Origin: Deltaproteobacteria bacterium UBA7527 | GTDB lineage: Bacteria > Desulfobacterota > Syntrophorhabdia > Syntrophorhabdales > Syntrophorhabdaceae | Length of the DNA stretch: 5,807 nt | Assembly: GCA_002478225.1 (NCBI GenBank) | Contig: DLMV01000083.1 | Location: forward strand, 1 to 5,807 | Reading direction: 5' to 3' | In this document: positions 1 through 5,592 of the stretch, piece by piece | How positions within the stretch are numbered: position 1 is the stretch's first letter | Layout of the letters: each line of letters starts with the position of its first letter | Program-made: the position numbers and the translations under genes | Notes under the pieces: generated by a model | What the model was told of the DNA's origin: nothing | Seen by the model: only the letters and a program-made list of their open reading frames with translations | Database searches by the model: none

Positions 1-13
1 CGAGAGGGGGTGG

Positions 14-53
14 CTCCACGGGCTTTGCCCGTGGAGGGGGCGACGCAAGCCCC
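14..53. repeat. Two adjacent GC-rich hairpins, possible dispersed palindromic element
   Basis: Positions 14-23 and 27-36 are perfectly complementary (10 base pairs) around a TTT loop. Immediately after it, GGGGC (37-41) pairs with GCCCC (49-53) around a 7-base loop. No T-run follows either stem on either strand, so neither is a convincing intrinsic terminator. The pair lies directly upstream of the candidate promoter of the MFS gene. It may be the end of a dispersed palindromic repeat or the 3' end of an upstream transcript whose gene lies outside the window. The pairing is seen directly; the role is unknown. Confidence 0.6.
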
Positions 54-62
54 AAAAATCGA

Positions 63-91
63 TTGACAAGATTTCACTAAAATTTAAGAAT
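63..91 (+). promoter_or_regulatory. Candidate sigma-70 promoter for the MFS gene
   Basis: A perfect TTGACA -35 box at 63-68 is followed 17 bases later by AAGAAT at 86-91, which matches TATAAT at four of six positions. Transcription would start near 98, giving a leader of only about 14 bases, just enough to contain the GGAGG ribosome binding site at 101-105. The strong -35 and ideal spacing support it; the weak -10 and very short leader limit confidence. Confidence 0.45.
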
Positions 92-111
92 GAATACAAA
101 GGAGGCAGTAA

Positions 112-1326
112 ATGATACATTATGCCTGGATCATTGCCTTAACAGGAACCCTCGTTACTATTCTCGCTCATGGCTTTGGAAGGATGTCCTATTCTGTCAT
201 TCTGCCGTCCATGAAAGATGGCCTTTCCCTAACGTATACACAGTTGGGCTCCATTGCCATGGGGAATTTCATCGGATACCTGTCGCTTGCAATAATTGGC
301 GGTTTTCTCGCTGCCCGTTTTGGCGGGAGGAGGATTATCTTTATCTCTCTTCTTCTTATAGGCGTCAGCCTCTTTCTTACAGGTTTCTCAGAATCCTTTA
401 TATTTGCCTTCTTCATGAGGCTTATCAGCGGCATGGGCAACGGGGGCAGTTATATACCCATTATGGCACTGCCTGCTGCATGGTTCGTGATGAGAAAAAG
501 AGGGCTGGCGACGGGTATAGTCTCAGGCGGCATAGGCGTCGGTCTTTTCCTCTCAGGCATAATCCTTCCCCCGGTTATTTCCGCATTTGGAAAGGAAGGA
601 TGGAGATATGCGTGGTTCTTTATGGGCATCGCCGTGTTCATTCTTGCCTTTGTGTGTTATGCGTTCCTGAGAAACAACCCGAAAGAGAAAGGCCTCTCCA
701 TGTACGGCGGCGAAGAGGAGCAGAAAGGGGGGCCTAAGGTTACGCTCTTTTCCGCATTCAAGGATGTTGTGGTTGAACCGGAGATATGGAAGCTTGGCTG
801 TGTGTATTTCATGTACGGCTTCTCCTACATCATTTATCTCACCTTCTTTGTCGCATATCTTACCAAAGAGATGGGCGTTGCCCCTGTTGCGGCAGGCAGG
901 ATATTTGCCGTCCTCGGCGTCTTCAGCATATTCTGCGGGGTTATATGGGGCTGGATATCGGATGTCCTCGGAAGAAGGTACGGCTCAATGTTCGCTTATT
1001 TGACGCTTGCCCTCTCCTATGTCGTTTTTTCCTTCTGGAAGGATCCTACAGGTTTTTATATATCCGCTATAGTGTTTGGCATTACAGCATGGTCTGTCCC
1101 CACTATTATGGCAGCGGCTTCCGGTGACGCAGTAGGAGGAAGGCTGGCGCCGGCCGGTTTGGGTTTCATTACCCTGTTCTTTGGAATAGGCCAGGCATTA
1201 GGCCCTGTGATTGGCGGGTGGCTTAAAGACTCAACGGGAACGTTCACGAATGCCTTCATCCTTGCTACCGTTGTCTCGCTGATCGGGGCCTTCGGGTCGT
1301 TGATCCTGAAGAAGAAGACACAATGA
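112..1326 (+). CDS. MFS transporter, substrate unknown
   Basis: This is a 404-residue inner-membrane transporter of the major facilitator superfamily, the usual length for a 12-helix member. The loop after helix 2 carries motif A as GGFLAARFGGRR (residues 63-74), and the equivalent loop of the second half has GWISDVLGRR (280-289), showing the two six-helix repeats. GWRYAWFF (163-170) and the RNNPKEKGL stretch before the central hydrophilic loop (187-212) resemble the monocarboxylate/oxalate-formate group. The N-terminal GFGRMSY also recalls the YbfB/YjiJ group. An organic acid is therefore a guess at the substrate. The start is secure: an in-frame TAA ends one base before the ATG, and GGAGG at 101-105 lies six bases upstream. 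No catabolic or regulatory gene adjoins it. The downstream gap starts with a large palindrome three bases after the stop. Confidence 0.93.
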   Translation: MIHYAWIIALTGTLVTILAHGFGRMSYSVILPSMKDGLSLTYTQLGSIAMGNFIGYLSLAIIGGFLAARFGGRRIIFISLLLIGVSLFLTGFSESFIFAFFMRLISGMGNGGSYIPIMALPAAWFVMRKRGLATGIVSGGIGVGLFLSGIILPPVISAFGKEGWRYAWFFMGIAVFILAFVCYAFLRNNPKEKGLSMYGGEEEQKGGPKVTLFSAFKDVVVEPEIWKLGCVYFMYGFSYIIYLTFFVAYLTKEMGVAPVAAGRIFAVLGVFSIFCGVIWGWISDVLGRRYGSMFAYLTLALSYVVFSFWKDPTGFYISAIVFGITAWSVPTIMAAASGDAVGGRLAPAGLGFITLFFGIGQALGPVIGGWLKDSTGTFTNAFILATVVSLIGAFGSLILKKKTQ

Positions 1327-1329
1327 GAC

Positions 1330-1482
1330 GAGCATCGGTATCGGGTTTTCCCGGCAAACACGCTCATACGCTCCAGCGGCTTACATTCGCTCGCGTTCGG
1401 CTTCGGAGCTTTTGCTTACGCAAAAGACCGAGCTTCCTTGCCTCACGACGGTTTGCTCAAGGGAAGCCCGACGCCGATGCTC
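1330..1482. repeat. Large imperfect palindromic element after the MFS gene
   Basis: The arm 1330-1345 pairs with 1467-1482 (14 of 16 Watson-Crick pairs, one G-U). Pairing continues inward as 1348-1352 with 1461-1465 and 1354-1359 with 1451-1456. The middle folds separately: GCTCC at 1370-1374 with GGAGC at 1405-1409, then CTTTTGC at 1409-1415 with GCAAAAG at 1420-1426 around TTAC. The right arm can instead pair with 1490-1500, with one bulged base. A frame through it is open (1323-1517), but it overlaps the MFS stop region, lacks a ribosome binding site and gives an Arg-rich product with no family resemblance, so I treat the segment as a noncoding repeat. It may be a dispersed structured repeat or a small non-autonomous element; no flanking target duplication is evident. 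Confidence 0.6.
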
Positions 1483-1501
1483 TCATGATGCATCCGGCGT
1501 T

Positions 1502-1552
1502 AGTCGTAAAGGGTTAAACCCCTCACGACTTACGCCTTACGACTTACGGATT
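1502..1552. repeat. Palindrome fused to a four-copy 7-base tandem repeat
   Basis: AGTCGT (1502-1507) pairs with ACGACT (1525-1530), enclosing a second stem GGGTT (1511-1515) with AACCC (1517-1521). The right arm is also the first unit of a tandem heptamer array, consensus ACGNNTT, four copies at 1525-1531, 1532-1538, 1539-1545 and 1546-1552. The first and third copies are identical (ACGACTT). The array is noncoding and lies between the MFS gene and radC. It is probably a slippage-prone simple repeat; function unknown. Confidence 0.7.
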
Positions 1553-1553
1553 C

Positions 1554-1577
1554 AAGCGCTGTTTGAGCGCTTAAGGA
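1554..1577 (+). promoter_or_regulatory. Stem-loop abutting the radC ribosome binding site
   Basis: AAGCGCT (1554-1560) and AGCGCTT (1566-1572) form a perfect 7-pair stem with a GTTTG loop. The AAGGA Shine-Dalgarno sequence of radC begins at the next base (1573-1577), seven bases before the ATG. A hairpin this close could influence ribosome access or protect the 5' end of the message. It may equally be the tail of the adjacent repeat cluster. The structure is seen; the regulation is inference. Confidence 0.5.
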
Positions 1578-1584
1578 CGAGATT

Positions 1585-2283
1585 ATGCAGGAAGAAAAAA
1601 CCTTTACCGTCCGCGACCTCCCAAGGTCTGAAAGACCGCGCGAGAGGCTCCTCAAGCTCGGCGCAGACAAGCTCTCCTCGCAGGAACTTCTCGCGCTCGT
1701 CATTGGGCGTGGCGTTCCAAAAAGATCAGTAATGACCATTGCCCAGGAATTGATGGCAAGGTTTGGCAGTATCCAGGGGATAAGCAACGCGACGATCGAG
1801 GAGCTGTCACGCATCAAAGGGATCGGTACTGCAAAGGCAGCGCAACTCAAGGCTGTGTTTGAACTCGGGAAAAGACAGGAGCTTGAAAAGGAAGCCTTCT
1901 ATGAAAGTTATGACATCGGGGACCCTCAGGGTGTTGTCAGGGCTGTCCGTGGGACCATTAAGGACAAGGCAAAAGAGCACTTTAAGCTCATCCTCCTCAA
2001 TACACGCAACAAGATCATAGGCCTCTCCACCATTTCCATAGGCACCCTAAATGCGAGCCTCGTCCATCCCCGCGAGGTTTTCAAGGACGCGATCAGACAC
2101 AGCGCGTCGTCGGTGGTGGTAGCACACAACCATCCATCAGGCAACCCGGAACCATCAGAAGAGGATCTCAAGATCACAAGGCGGCTTGTGGAATCCGGAA
2201 AGATACTCGGCATCGATGTTCTCGACCATATCATCATCGGAAAGGATGCCTTTATCAGCTTAAAAACGAAAGGGTTGTTGTAG
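1585..2283 (+). CDS. radC: RadC family protein (JAB/MPN domain)
   Basis: This 232-residue protein has the full length and layout of RadC. An N-terminal UPF0758 region contains the DLPRSERPRERLL and LSSQELLALVIGRG signatures (about 11-43). A helix-hairpin-helix follows (IKGIGTAKAAQL, 77-88), then the C-terminal JAB metalloprotease-like domain. Its JAMM metal site is intact: a candidate catalytic Glu at 131 (KEHF), HNHPSG at 181-186, and SEED at 191-194. RadC was once assigned to DNA repair by a mis-mapped E. coli mutation; its true role is uncertain, though the domain is expected to bind zinc. The ATG is the only reasonable start, because an in-frame TGA lies at 1564-1566 and AAGGA is seven bases upstream. 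It has no obvious operon partner; 95 bases separate it from the next gene. Confidence 0.96.
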   Translation: MQEEKTFTVRDLPRSERPRERLLKLGADKLSSQELLALVIGRGVPKRSVMTIAQELMARFGSIQGISNATIEELSRIKGIGTAKAAQLKAVFELGKRQELEKEAFYESYDIGDPQGVVRAVRGTIKDKAKEHFKLILLNTRNKIIGLSTISIGTLNASLVHPREVFKDAIRHSASSVVVAHNHPSGNPEPSEEDLKITRRLVESGKILGIDVLDHIIIGKDAFISLKTKGLL

Positions 2284-2297
2284 GTTCTATATTTTAT

Positions 2298-2327
2298 TTG
2301 ACCGGCGCCGATAATTAATGATATTTT
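2298..2327 (+). promoter_or_regulatory. Weak candidate promoter for the DUF3617 gene
   Basis: TTGACC at 2298-2303 (five of six to the -35 consensus) is spaced 18 bases from TATTTT at 2322-2327 (four of six to the -10 consensus). The spacer contains the self-complementary octamer CGGCGCCG (2303-2310). The region around it is AT-rich, unlike the flanking genes. It would start transcription about 45 bases before the DUF3617 ATG. Confidence 0.3.
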
Positions 2328-2378
2328 TTTCCGTCTTGGTAAAAAAGATACAAGAAAGTTAAAAGGGAGGGCAATGGG

Positions 2379-2807
2379 ATGAAGAGGACTCTGCTGCTTC
2401 TTATGATGCTGACGGTTTTGGGATGGACAGGACATGCGCCTGCCGCCGAACTCAACCTGAAAGAGGGCATGTGGGAAATGACCTTTAAAAATGAGATAAA
2501 AGGAATGCCGATGCAGATGCCTGCCTCGACCGTACGGCAATGTATCACCAAGAAGGATGCGGTTCCACAGGAGAAACCTGAAAAAAACCAGGAGTGCAAG
2601 ATAACGAGCTCAAAGATAACCGGCGATACCATTACCTGGACCATGCAGTGCCGCAGTAAAGATTCCACAGTCGACAGCGATGGGAAAGTAACGTATAAGG
2701 GCGATTCATCGGAGGGCATAAGCAATACGACGGTAAAACAGAAAGGCCAGGAGCCGATGCAGATGAAGAGCCGCTGGTCGGGAAAATGGGTGGGGCCATG
2801 CAAATGA
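2379..2807 (+). CDS. DUF3617 family protein, exported
   Basis: This is a 142-residue small exported protein of unknown function. Residues 1-22 form a Sec signal peptide: MKR, a run of hydrophobic residues, and an APA cleavage site followed by AEL. The mature part fits DUF3617: LKEGMWEMT near the start, RQCITKKDA (53-61), a second Cys at 73, the ITWTMQC strand (85-91), and the closing SGKWVGPC (134-141). The four cysteines (55, 73, 91, 141) could form two disulfides in the periplasm. No lipobox Cys follows the signal peptide. GGGAGG at 2365-2370 lies eight bases before the chosen ATG; an ATG at 2374 is out of frame and stops after two codons. Its stop codon touches a 7-base tandem repeat, and ilvE follows 59 bases downstream on the same strand. 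Confidence 0.88.
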   Translation: MKRTLLLLMMLTVLGWTGHAPAAELNLKEGMWEMTFKNEIKGMPMQMPASTVRQCITKKDAVPQEKPEKNQECKITSSKITGDTITWTMQCRSKDSTVDSDGKVTYKGDSSEGISNTTVKQKGQEPMQMKSRWSGKWVGPCK

Positions 2808-2820
2808 GCTCATAGCTCAT
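2807..2820. repeat. Two-copy 7-base tandem repeat overlapping the DUF3617 stop codon
   Basis: AGCTCAT is repeated exactly twice (2807-2813 and 2814-2820). The first A is the last base of the TGA stop codon (2805-2807). A degenerate AACTGAC follows. It belongs in style with the other heptamer tracts of this window but has its own unit sequence. Confidence 0.55.
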
Positions 2821-2866
2821 AACTGACGGCGTAAAAAATCTCAAGGATCAGGAATGGGTTAATAAA

Positions 2867-3931
2867 ATGACAAAGATAAAAATAAGAAGGACAAAGAAAA
2901 GCAGGATCAAAGAAACGGACTTTGATCATCTCGAGTTCGGCGAACAGTTCTCGGACCATATGTTCATCACTGAATATGCAAACGGCACATGGAACGATCC
3001 ACGGATCATCCCCTTCGGCAAGCTCTCTTTTCTCCCCAGCCTCACCGTGCTTCATTATGGCCAGGCCGTCTTCGAAGGGTTAAAGGCTTACCTTCGGGCC
3101 GATGGCGGCGTTAACCTCTTTCGCGCTGACAAGAACCATGAAAGGCTTAATATGTCCTGCGAGAGGCTCTGCATACCGCCTGTTCCGCTTGACATGTTTA
3201 TGGAGGCGCTGAAGGAGCTCGTATCGATCGACCGGGCATGGATACCGAACAAGCGGGGAAACTCGCTCTATATAAGGCCGTTTGTATTCGCGACAGACGA
3301 TTATATAGGCGTTCGGGTCTCCAAGACATACGCATTCATTATCTTCACATCGCCTGTCGGGGCTTATTACAAAGAGGGCCTCAATCCTGTGAAGCTCATC
3401 ACGTCAGGCGGTTACTCGCGGGCCGTTATTGGCGGGCTTGGCGAAGCAAAGACACCTGCCAACTATGCCGCATCACTTTTACCGGCGGAGGAAGCGAAAA
3501 AGAAAGGTTTTACCCAGGTCTTATGGCTCGATGCCGTCGAGAAGAGATACATCGAAGAGGTCGGCACGATGAACATCATGTTCCTCATCGATGACGCGCT
3601 CATTACCCCGCCTCTCGAAGGATCAATTCTTGCCGGTATCACAAGAGATACGGTGCTCACCCTTGCAAATCGCTGGGGTGTGAAGATCGAAGAGCGCAAG
3701 ATATCCATTGACGAGGTCATCGAAAAGGCACGGTCAGGGGCGCTGCAGGAGGTCTTTGGAACAGGAACGGCTGCGGTGATCTCGCCTGTAGGCTGGGTAC
3801 AGCATAAAGGAGAGATGATCACCATCAACAAGGGCGGGATCGGTCCTTTTTCCCAGAAGCTCTACGATGAGATAACCGGCATCCAGTATGGTGAAAGACC
3901 GGATATATTCGGGTGGTGCTATCAGGTCTGA
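2867..3931 (+). CDS. ilvE: Branched-chain amino acid aminotransferase (class IV)
   Basis: This 354-residue cytosolic PLP enzyme catalyses the reversible transamination of Leu, Ile and Val with 2-oxoglutarate. The length and motifs match the longer, eukaryote-like bacterial BCAT type (as in Bacillus YbgE/YwaA) rather than E. coli IlvE of about 309 residues. Visible landmarks are DHMFITEY (30-37), LHYGQAVFEGLKAY (62-75), the PLP-lysine motif GEAKTPANYAAS (192-203) with Lys195 as the expected Schiff base, EEVGTMNIMF (230-239), GSILAGITRD (252-261) and EVFGTGTAAVISP (295-307). The mammalian redox CXXC motif is absent, as usual in bacteria. The N-terminus agrees with the family, supporting the ATG. 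The Shine-Dalgarno is poor: AGGAA at 2850-2854 is 12 bases away. It may be read with the DUF3617 gene, though no functional link is known. No attenuator or T-box was seen upstream. Confidence 0.95.
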   Translation: MTKIKIRRTKKSRIKETDFDHLEFGEQFSDHMFITEYANGTWNDPRIIPFGKLSFLPSLTVLHYGQAVFEGLKAYLRADGGVNLFRADKNHERLNMSCERLCIPPVPLDMFMEALKELVSIDRAWIPNKRGNSLYIRPFVFATDDYIGVRVSKTYAFIIFTSPVGAYYKEGLNPVKLITSGGYSRAVIGGLGEAKTPANYAASLLPAEEAKKKGFTQVLWLDAVEKRYIEEVGTMNIMFLIDDALITPPLEGSILAGITRDTVLTLANRWGVKIEERKISIDEVIEKARSGALQEVFGTGTAAVISPVGWVQHKGEMITINKGGIGPFSQKLYDEITGIQYGERPDIFGWCYQV

Positions 3932-3992
3932 AACGGGACTGCTTGAATAACAAATCACCCATAACTATCCTCCAAATAGCGGGCTATTGCTC

Positions 3993-4095
3993 AATATCCA
4001 ATAACTAAACAGTGGGGTCATGCGGTGTAAGTTGGGGTATTCGGTCATTGGTTGTCGGATATTAATTGGTTATTGATGTTTAGTTATTGGTTATT
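3993..4095. repeat. 18-base inverted repeat flanking a 67-base spacer
   Basis: The arm 3993-4010 and the arm 4078-4095 are reverse complements at 17 of 18 positions, including a perfect core CCAATAACTAAAC at 3998-4010 against 4078-4090, extendable by one inner base. The pair fills most of the noncoding gap between ilvE (stop at 3931) and the TSUP gene (start at 4107). The spacer is AT-rich with a GGGG patch and has no open frame of note. A smaller hairpin, AATAG (3975-3979) with CTATT (3984-3988), lies just left of it. No T-run follows, so this is not a standard terminator. Confidence 0.75.
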
Positions 4096-4100
4096 CTTCT
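4045..4100. repeat. Degenerate 7-base tandem repeat upstream of the TSUP gene
   Basis: The segment reads as eight consecutive heptamers. The clearest units are TTGGTTA at 4066-4072 and 4087-4093, with the related TTAGTTA at 4080-4086 and TTGATGT at 4073-4079. The leftmost and rightmost units are more diverged. The array supplies the right arm of the inverted repeat described for 3993-4095, and it ends directly at the ribosome binding site of the next gene. Confidence 0.6.
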
Positions 4101-4109
4101 AAGGATATG
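4101..4109 (+). promoter_or_regulatory. Unusually tight Shine-Dalgarno at the TSUP start
   Basis: AAGGA at 4101-4105 is separated from the ATG at 4107 by a single base, much closer than the usual 5-9. No other ATG, GTG or TTG in frame fits, and an in-frame TGA at 4074-4076 limits upstream extension. An ATT codon at 4086 is the only near-start upstream. The ATG is chosen because it gives the usual short N-terminus before the first conserved motif. Confidence 0.5.
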
Positions 4110-4865
4110 AATGAGATATTCCTTTGCGTTTTCGCCTTCCTGGCTGGCTTCATAGACTCTGTTGCGGGCGGAGGGGGGCTTATTCAGCTCCCTGCTCTTT
4201 TCATCTTTCTCCCTGATCTTCCCGTGGCAATGCTGCTCGGCACCAATAAATTCGCATCCATATGCGGCACATCAATTGCCACGATCCAGTATGCGCGCCA
4301 TATCAGGATCAATTGGGCAGCCACTTTCCCTGCAACGGTTAGCGCCCTTTTCTTCTCGTTCCTCGGCGCAAGGGTCGTAACGCTCATGGACCCTGCGGTC
4401 ATGCGGCCCCTTGTCCTTGTCATGCTTGTCGCCATTGCCGTCTATACGTTCTTAAGAAAGGATTTTGGCTCCTTGCATGTGCCAAAGCTCGGAAGCATGA
4501 AGCAGCTCTCCGTCAGCATCATAACGGGCATGGTGATCGGTTTTTATGACGGGTTCTTCGGTCCGGGGACAGGAAGTTTTCTCATCTTTGCGTTCATAGG
4601 GATCTTCGGTTTCAGCTTTCTCGCTGCCTCTGCGTCTTCCAAGGTGATCAATTTCGCCACGAACCTTTCGGCAGTGCTCTACTTCGGGTTCACCGGCAAT
4701 ATCTTCTTTAAAGTTGCCTTGCTCATGGCTGTTTTCAATATATTGGGGGCTGTCGCCGGCGCAAAACTTGCCATCCTGAAAGGAAACCGTTTCGTGAGGG
4801 TCTTCTTCTTAATCATCGTTTCTGCGATGATCATCAGACTGGGATATGATGTGGTGCTCAGGTGA
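4107..4865 (+). CDS. TSUP family transporter (TauE/SafE, YfcA-like)
   Basis: This is a 252-residue polytopic inner-membrane protein of the TauE/SafE (formerly DUF81) family, a typical size. The two-fold internal repeat is plain. The first half has AGFIDSVAGGGGLIQLP (13-29) and LGTNKFAS (44-51). The second has IGFYDGFFGPGTGSFLIF (144-161) and SKVINFATNLSAV (178-190). Hydrophobic segments cover most of the chain, consistent with about eight helices. Members export or import small anions such as sulfite, sulfoacetate or other organosulfur acids; the substrate here cannot be read from sequence, and no sulfur gene adjoins it. It is preceded by a repeat-filled 175-base gap, so it is probably transcribed separately from ilvE. 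It ends 20 bases from the converging DUF3786 gene. Confidence 0.92.
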   Translation: MNEIFLCVFAFLAGFIDSVAGGGGLIQLPALFIFLPDLPVAMLLGTNKFASICGTSIATIQYARHIRINWAATFPATVSALFFSFLGARVVTLMDPAVMRPLVLVMLVAIAVYTFLRKDFGSLHVPKLGSMKQLSVSIITGMVIGFYDGFFGPGTGSFLIFAFIGIFGFSFLAASASSKVINFATNLSAVLYFGFTGNIFFKVALLMAVFNILGAVAGAKLAILKGNRFVRVFFLIIVSAMIIRLGYDVVLR

Positions 4866-4885
4866 GTCGCATCCTAAGCCATGGG

Positions 4886-5533
4886 CTATAGCTCTTCATC
4901 CATATGTTGTTTCCTTGCCGTCTTCAGTATCCTTGCTGCGGCAAGCTTCGATATGACAACAATGTCTTCAAGGGGGAGGTAGCCGGTGATCGAGGGGTCG
5001 AAAAGCGCCCTCACGAGAGGCGTAAATTCTTCGTCGCCTTCCCAGAGAATGAAGGTTACCGGTACCCTCGGAAGGGCATAAAGAGTGATCGAGGCATCGC
5101 CGTGTTCCTCCTTCTTCCCCCCGAGGGCAACGCCTGCCTCAAGAAATGCGTTCTTGTCGTGACCGAATGCAGATTGCAAGGGCTTGGTGACCCTTTTTTC
5201 GAAAACAGGATGGTAATGCCTGCAGCCGGGTATATCCTCGTATGCCACGATCTTGTCCCCGGACGGGTTGCCGTTCGCAGTATTGATATAATGCAAAAGA
5301 ATGATCTTTGTTACCAGGGTTACGTTGCTTCCCTTTGCGCTTTTAAAGGCGATCCCCGGGACTGTGAGTAATATCGTTTCATCAAAGAACGGTATTGTGA
5401 TTGCGAATGCTCCGGCGCGGGTCTCGTATCGCAGGGCCGCGTTTTTAAGCTGCCGCTCAATGTCGGAATTGAGAAGCCTTTCACAGGCCTCTTCGTAGAC
5501 CTTTTTGTATATCTTTTGTTTTTGCAGCAACAC
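4886..5533 (-). CDS. DUF3786 domain protein
   Basis: This is a 215-residue soluble protein with no signal peptide or membrane segment, assigned to DUF3786 by its pattern. ILLHYINTANGNPSGDKI (78-95) leads to YEDIPGCRHYHPVFEKR (98-114), then a GG at 138-139, then LPRVPVTFILWEGDEEF (154-170), LFDPSI (177-182) and YLPLEDIVVISK (185-196). The biochemical function is unknown; I associate the family mainly with strict anaerobes. Unlike some members, this one has no attached ferredoxin or zinc-binding domain. The start is GTG at 5531-5533, with no clear Shine-Dalgarno upstream; an in-frame stop lies seven codons further up, so the N-terminus is uncertain by a few residues (TTG and CTG follow directly). 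It lies downstream of rpe on the same strand across 93 repeat-rich bases. Confidence 0.85.
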   Translation of the reverse strand: MLLQKQKIYKKVYEEACERLLNSDIERQLKNAALRYETRAGAFAITIPFFDETILLTVPGIAFKSAKGSNVTLVTKIILLHYINTANGNPSGDKIVAYEDIPGCRHYHPVFEKRVTKPLQSAFGHDKNAFLEAGVALGGKKEEHGDASITLYALPRVPVTFILWEGDEEFTPLVRALFDPSITGYLPLEDIVVISKLAAARILKTARKQHMDEEL

Positions 5534-5545
5534 GATAGTTAACTT

Positions 5546-5554
5546 AATGTATCA
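5546..5554 (-). promoter_or_regulatory. Possible extended -10 element for the DUF3786 gene
   Basis: On the minus strand TGATACATT resembles an extended -10 element (TG, one base, then TACATT, four of six to TATAAT). Transcription from it would begin only a few bases before the GTG start, implying a leader too short for a Shine-Dalgarno, which agrees with the absence of one. No good -35 is visible, because that position lies in the heptamer tract. Confidence 0.2.
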
Positions 5555-5562
5555 GGAGTAGT

Positions 5563-5590
5563 GGCATCGAGCATCCAGCGACCAGCATCT
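5563..5590. repeat. Four-copy 7-base tandem repeat
   Basis: The plus strand reads as four heptamers, consensus AGCATCN, at 5563-5569, 5570-5576, 5577-5583 (AGCGACC) and 5584-5590. On the minus strand they read as GCTGGTC/GCTGGAT-type units. The tract is noncoding, between rpe and the DUF3786 gene, and directly adjoins a different, 8-base array. Confidence 0.6.
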
Positions 5591-5592
5591 GT

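Noticed and set aside
90..737. A 215-codon plus-strand open frame overlapping the MFS gene
   Set aside because: It is in another frame of the MFS gene, its product is rich in Arg, Cys and His with no domain pattern, and the GGAGG at 101-105 fits the MFS ATG, not this one.
1323..1517. A 64-codon plus-strand open frame in the MFS-radC gap
   Set aside because: It overlaps the MFS stop, has no ribosome binding site, runs through the palindromic element and gives an Arg-rich product without family resemblance.
1525..1552. CRISPR-like array
   Set aside because: The units are 7 bases with no spacers, so this is a simple tandem repeat, and no cas gene is present.
2310..2330. T-run at 2324-2330 as a radC terminator
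   Set aside because: The run of seven T follows no stable stem; the CGGCGCCG octamer is too far away and self-complementary without a loop.
1926..2540. A 204-codon minus-strand open frame across radC and the DUF3617 gene
   Set aside because: It is antisense to two well-supported genes, crosses their promoter region and shows no recognisable motifs.
3993..4095. Insertion sequence or attachment site
   Set aside because: There is no transposase or integrase frame, no flanking duplication and no tRNA gene nearby; only an inverted repeat is supported.
4871..4890. Possible bidirectional terminator between the convergent TSUP and DUF3786 genes
   Set aside because: The only stem (AGCC with GGCT around ATG) has four pairs and no T-run on either strand.
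4904..5371. A 155-codon plus-strand open frame opposite the DUF3786 gene
   Set aside because: The minus-strand frame matches a known family over its whole length; this one shows no conserved pattern.
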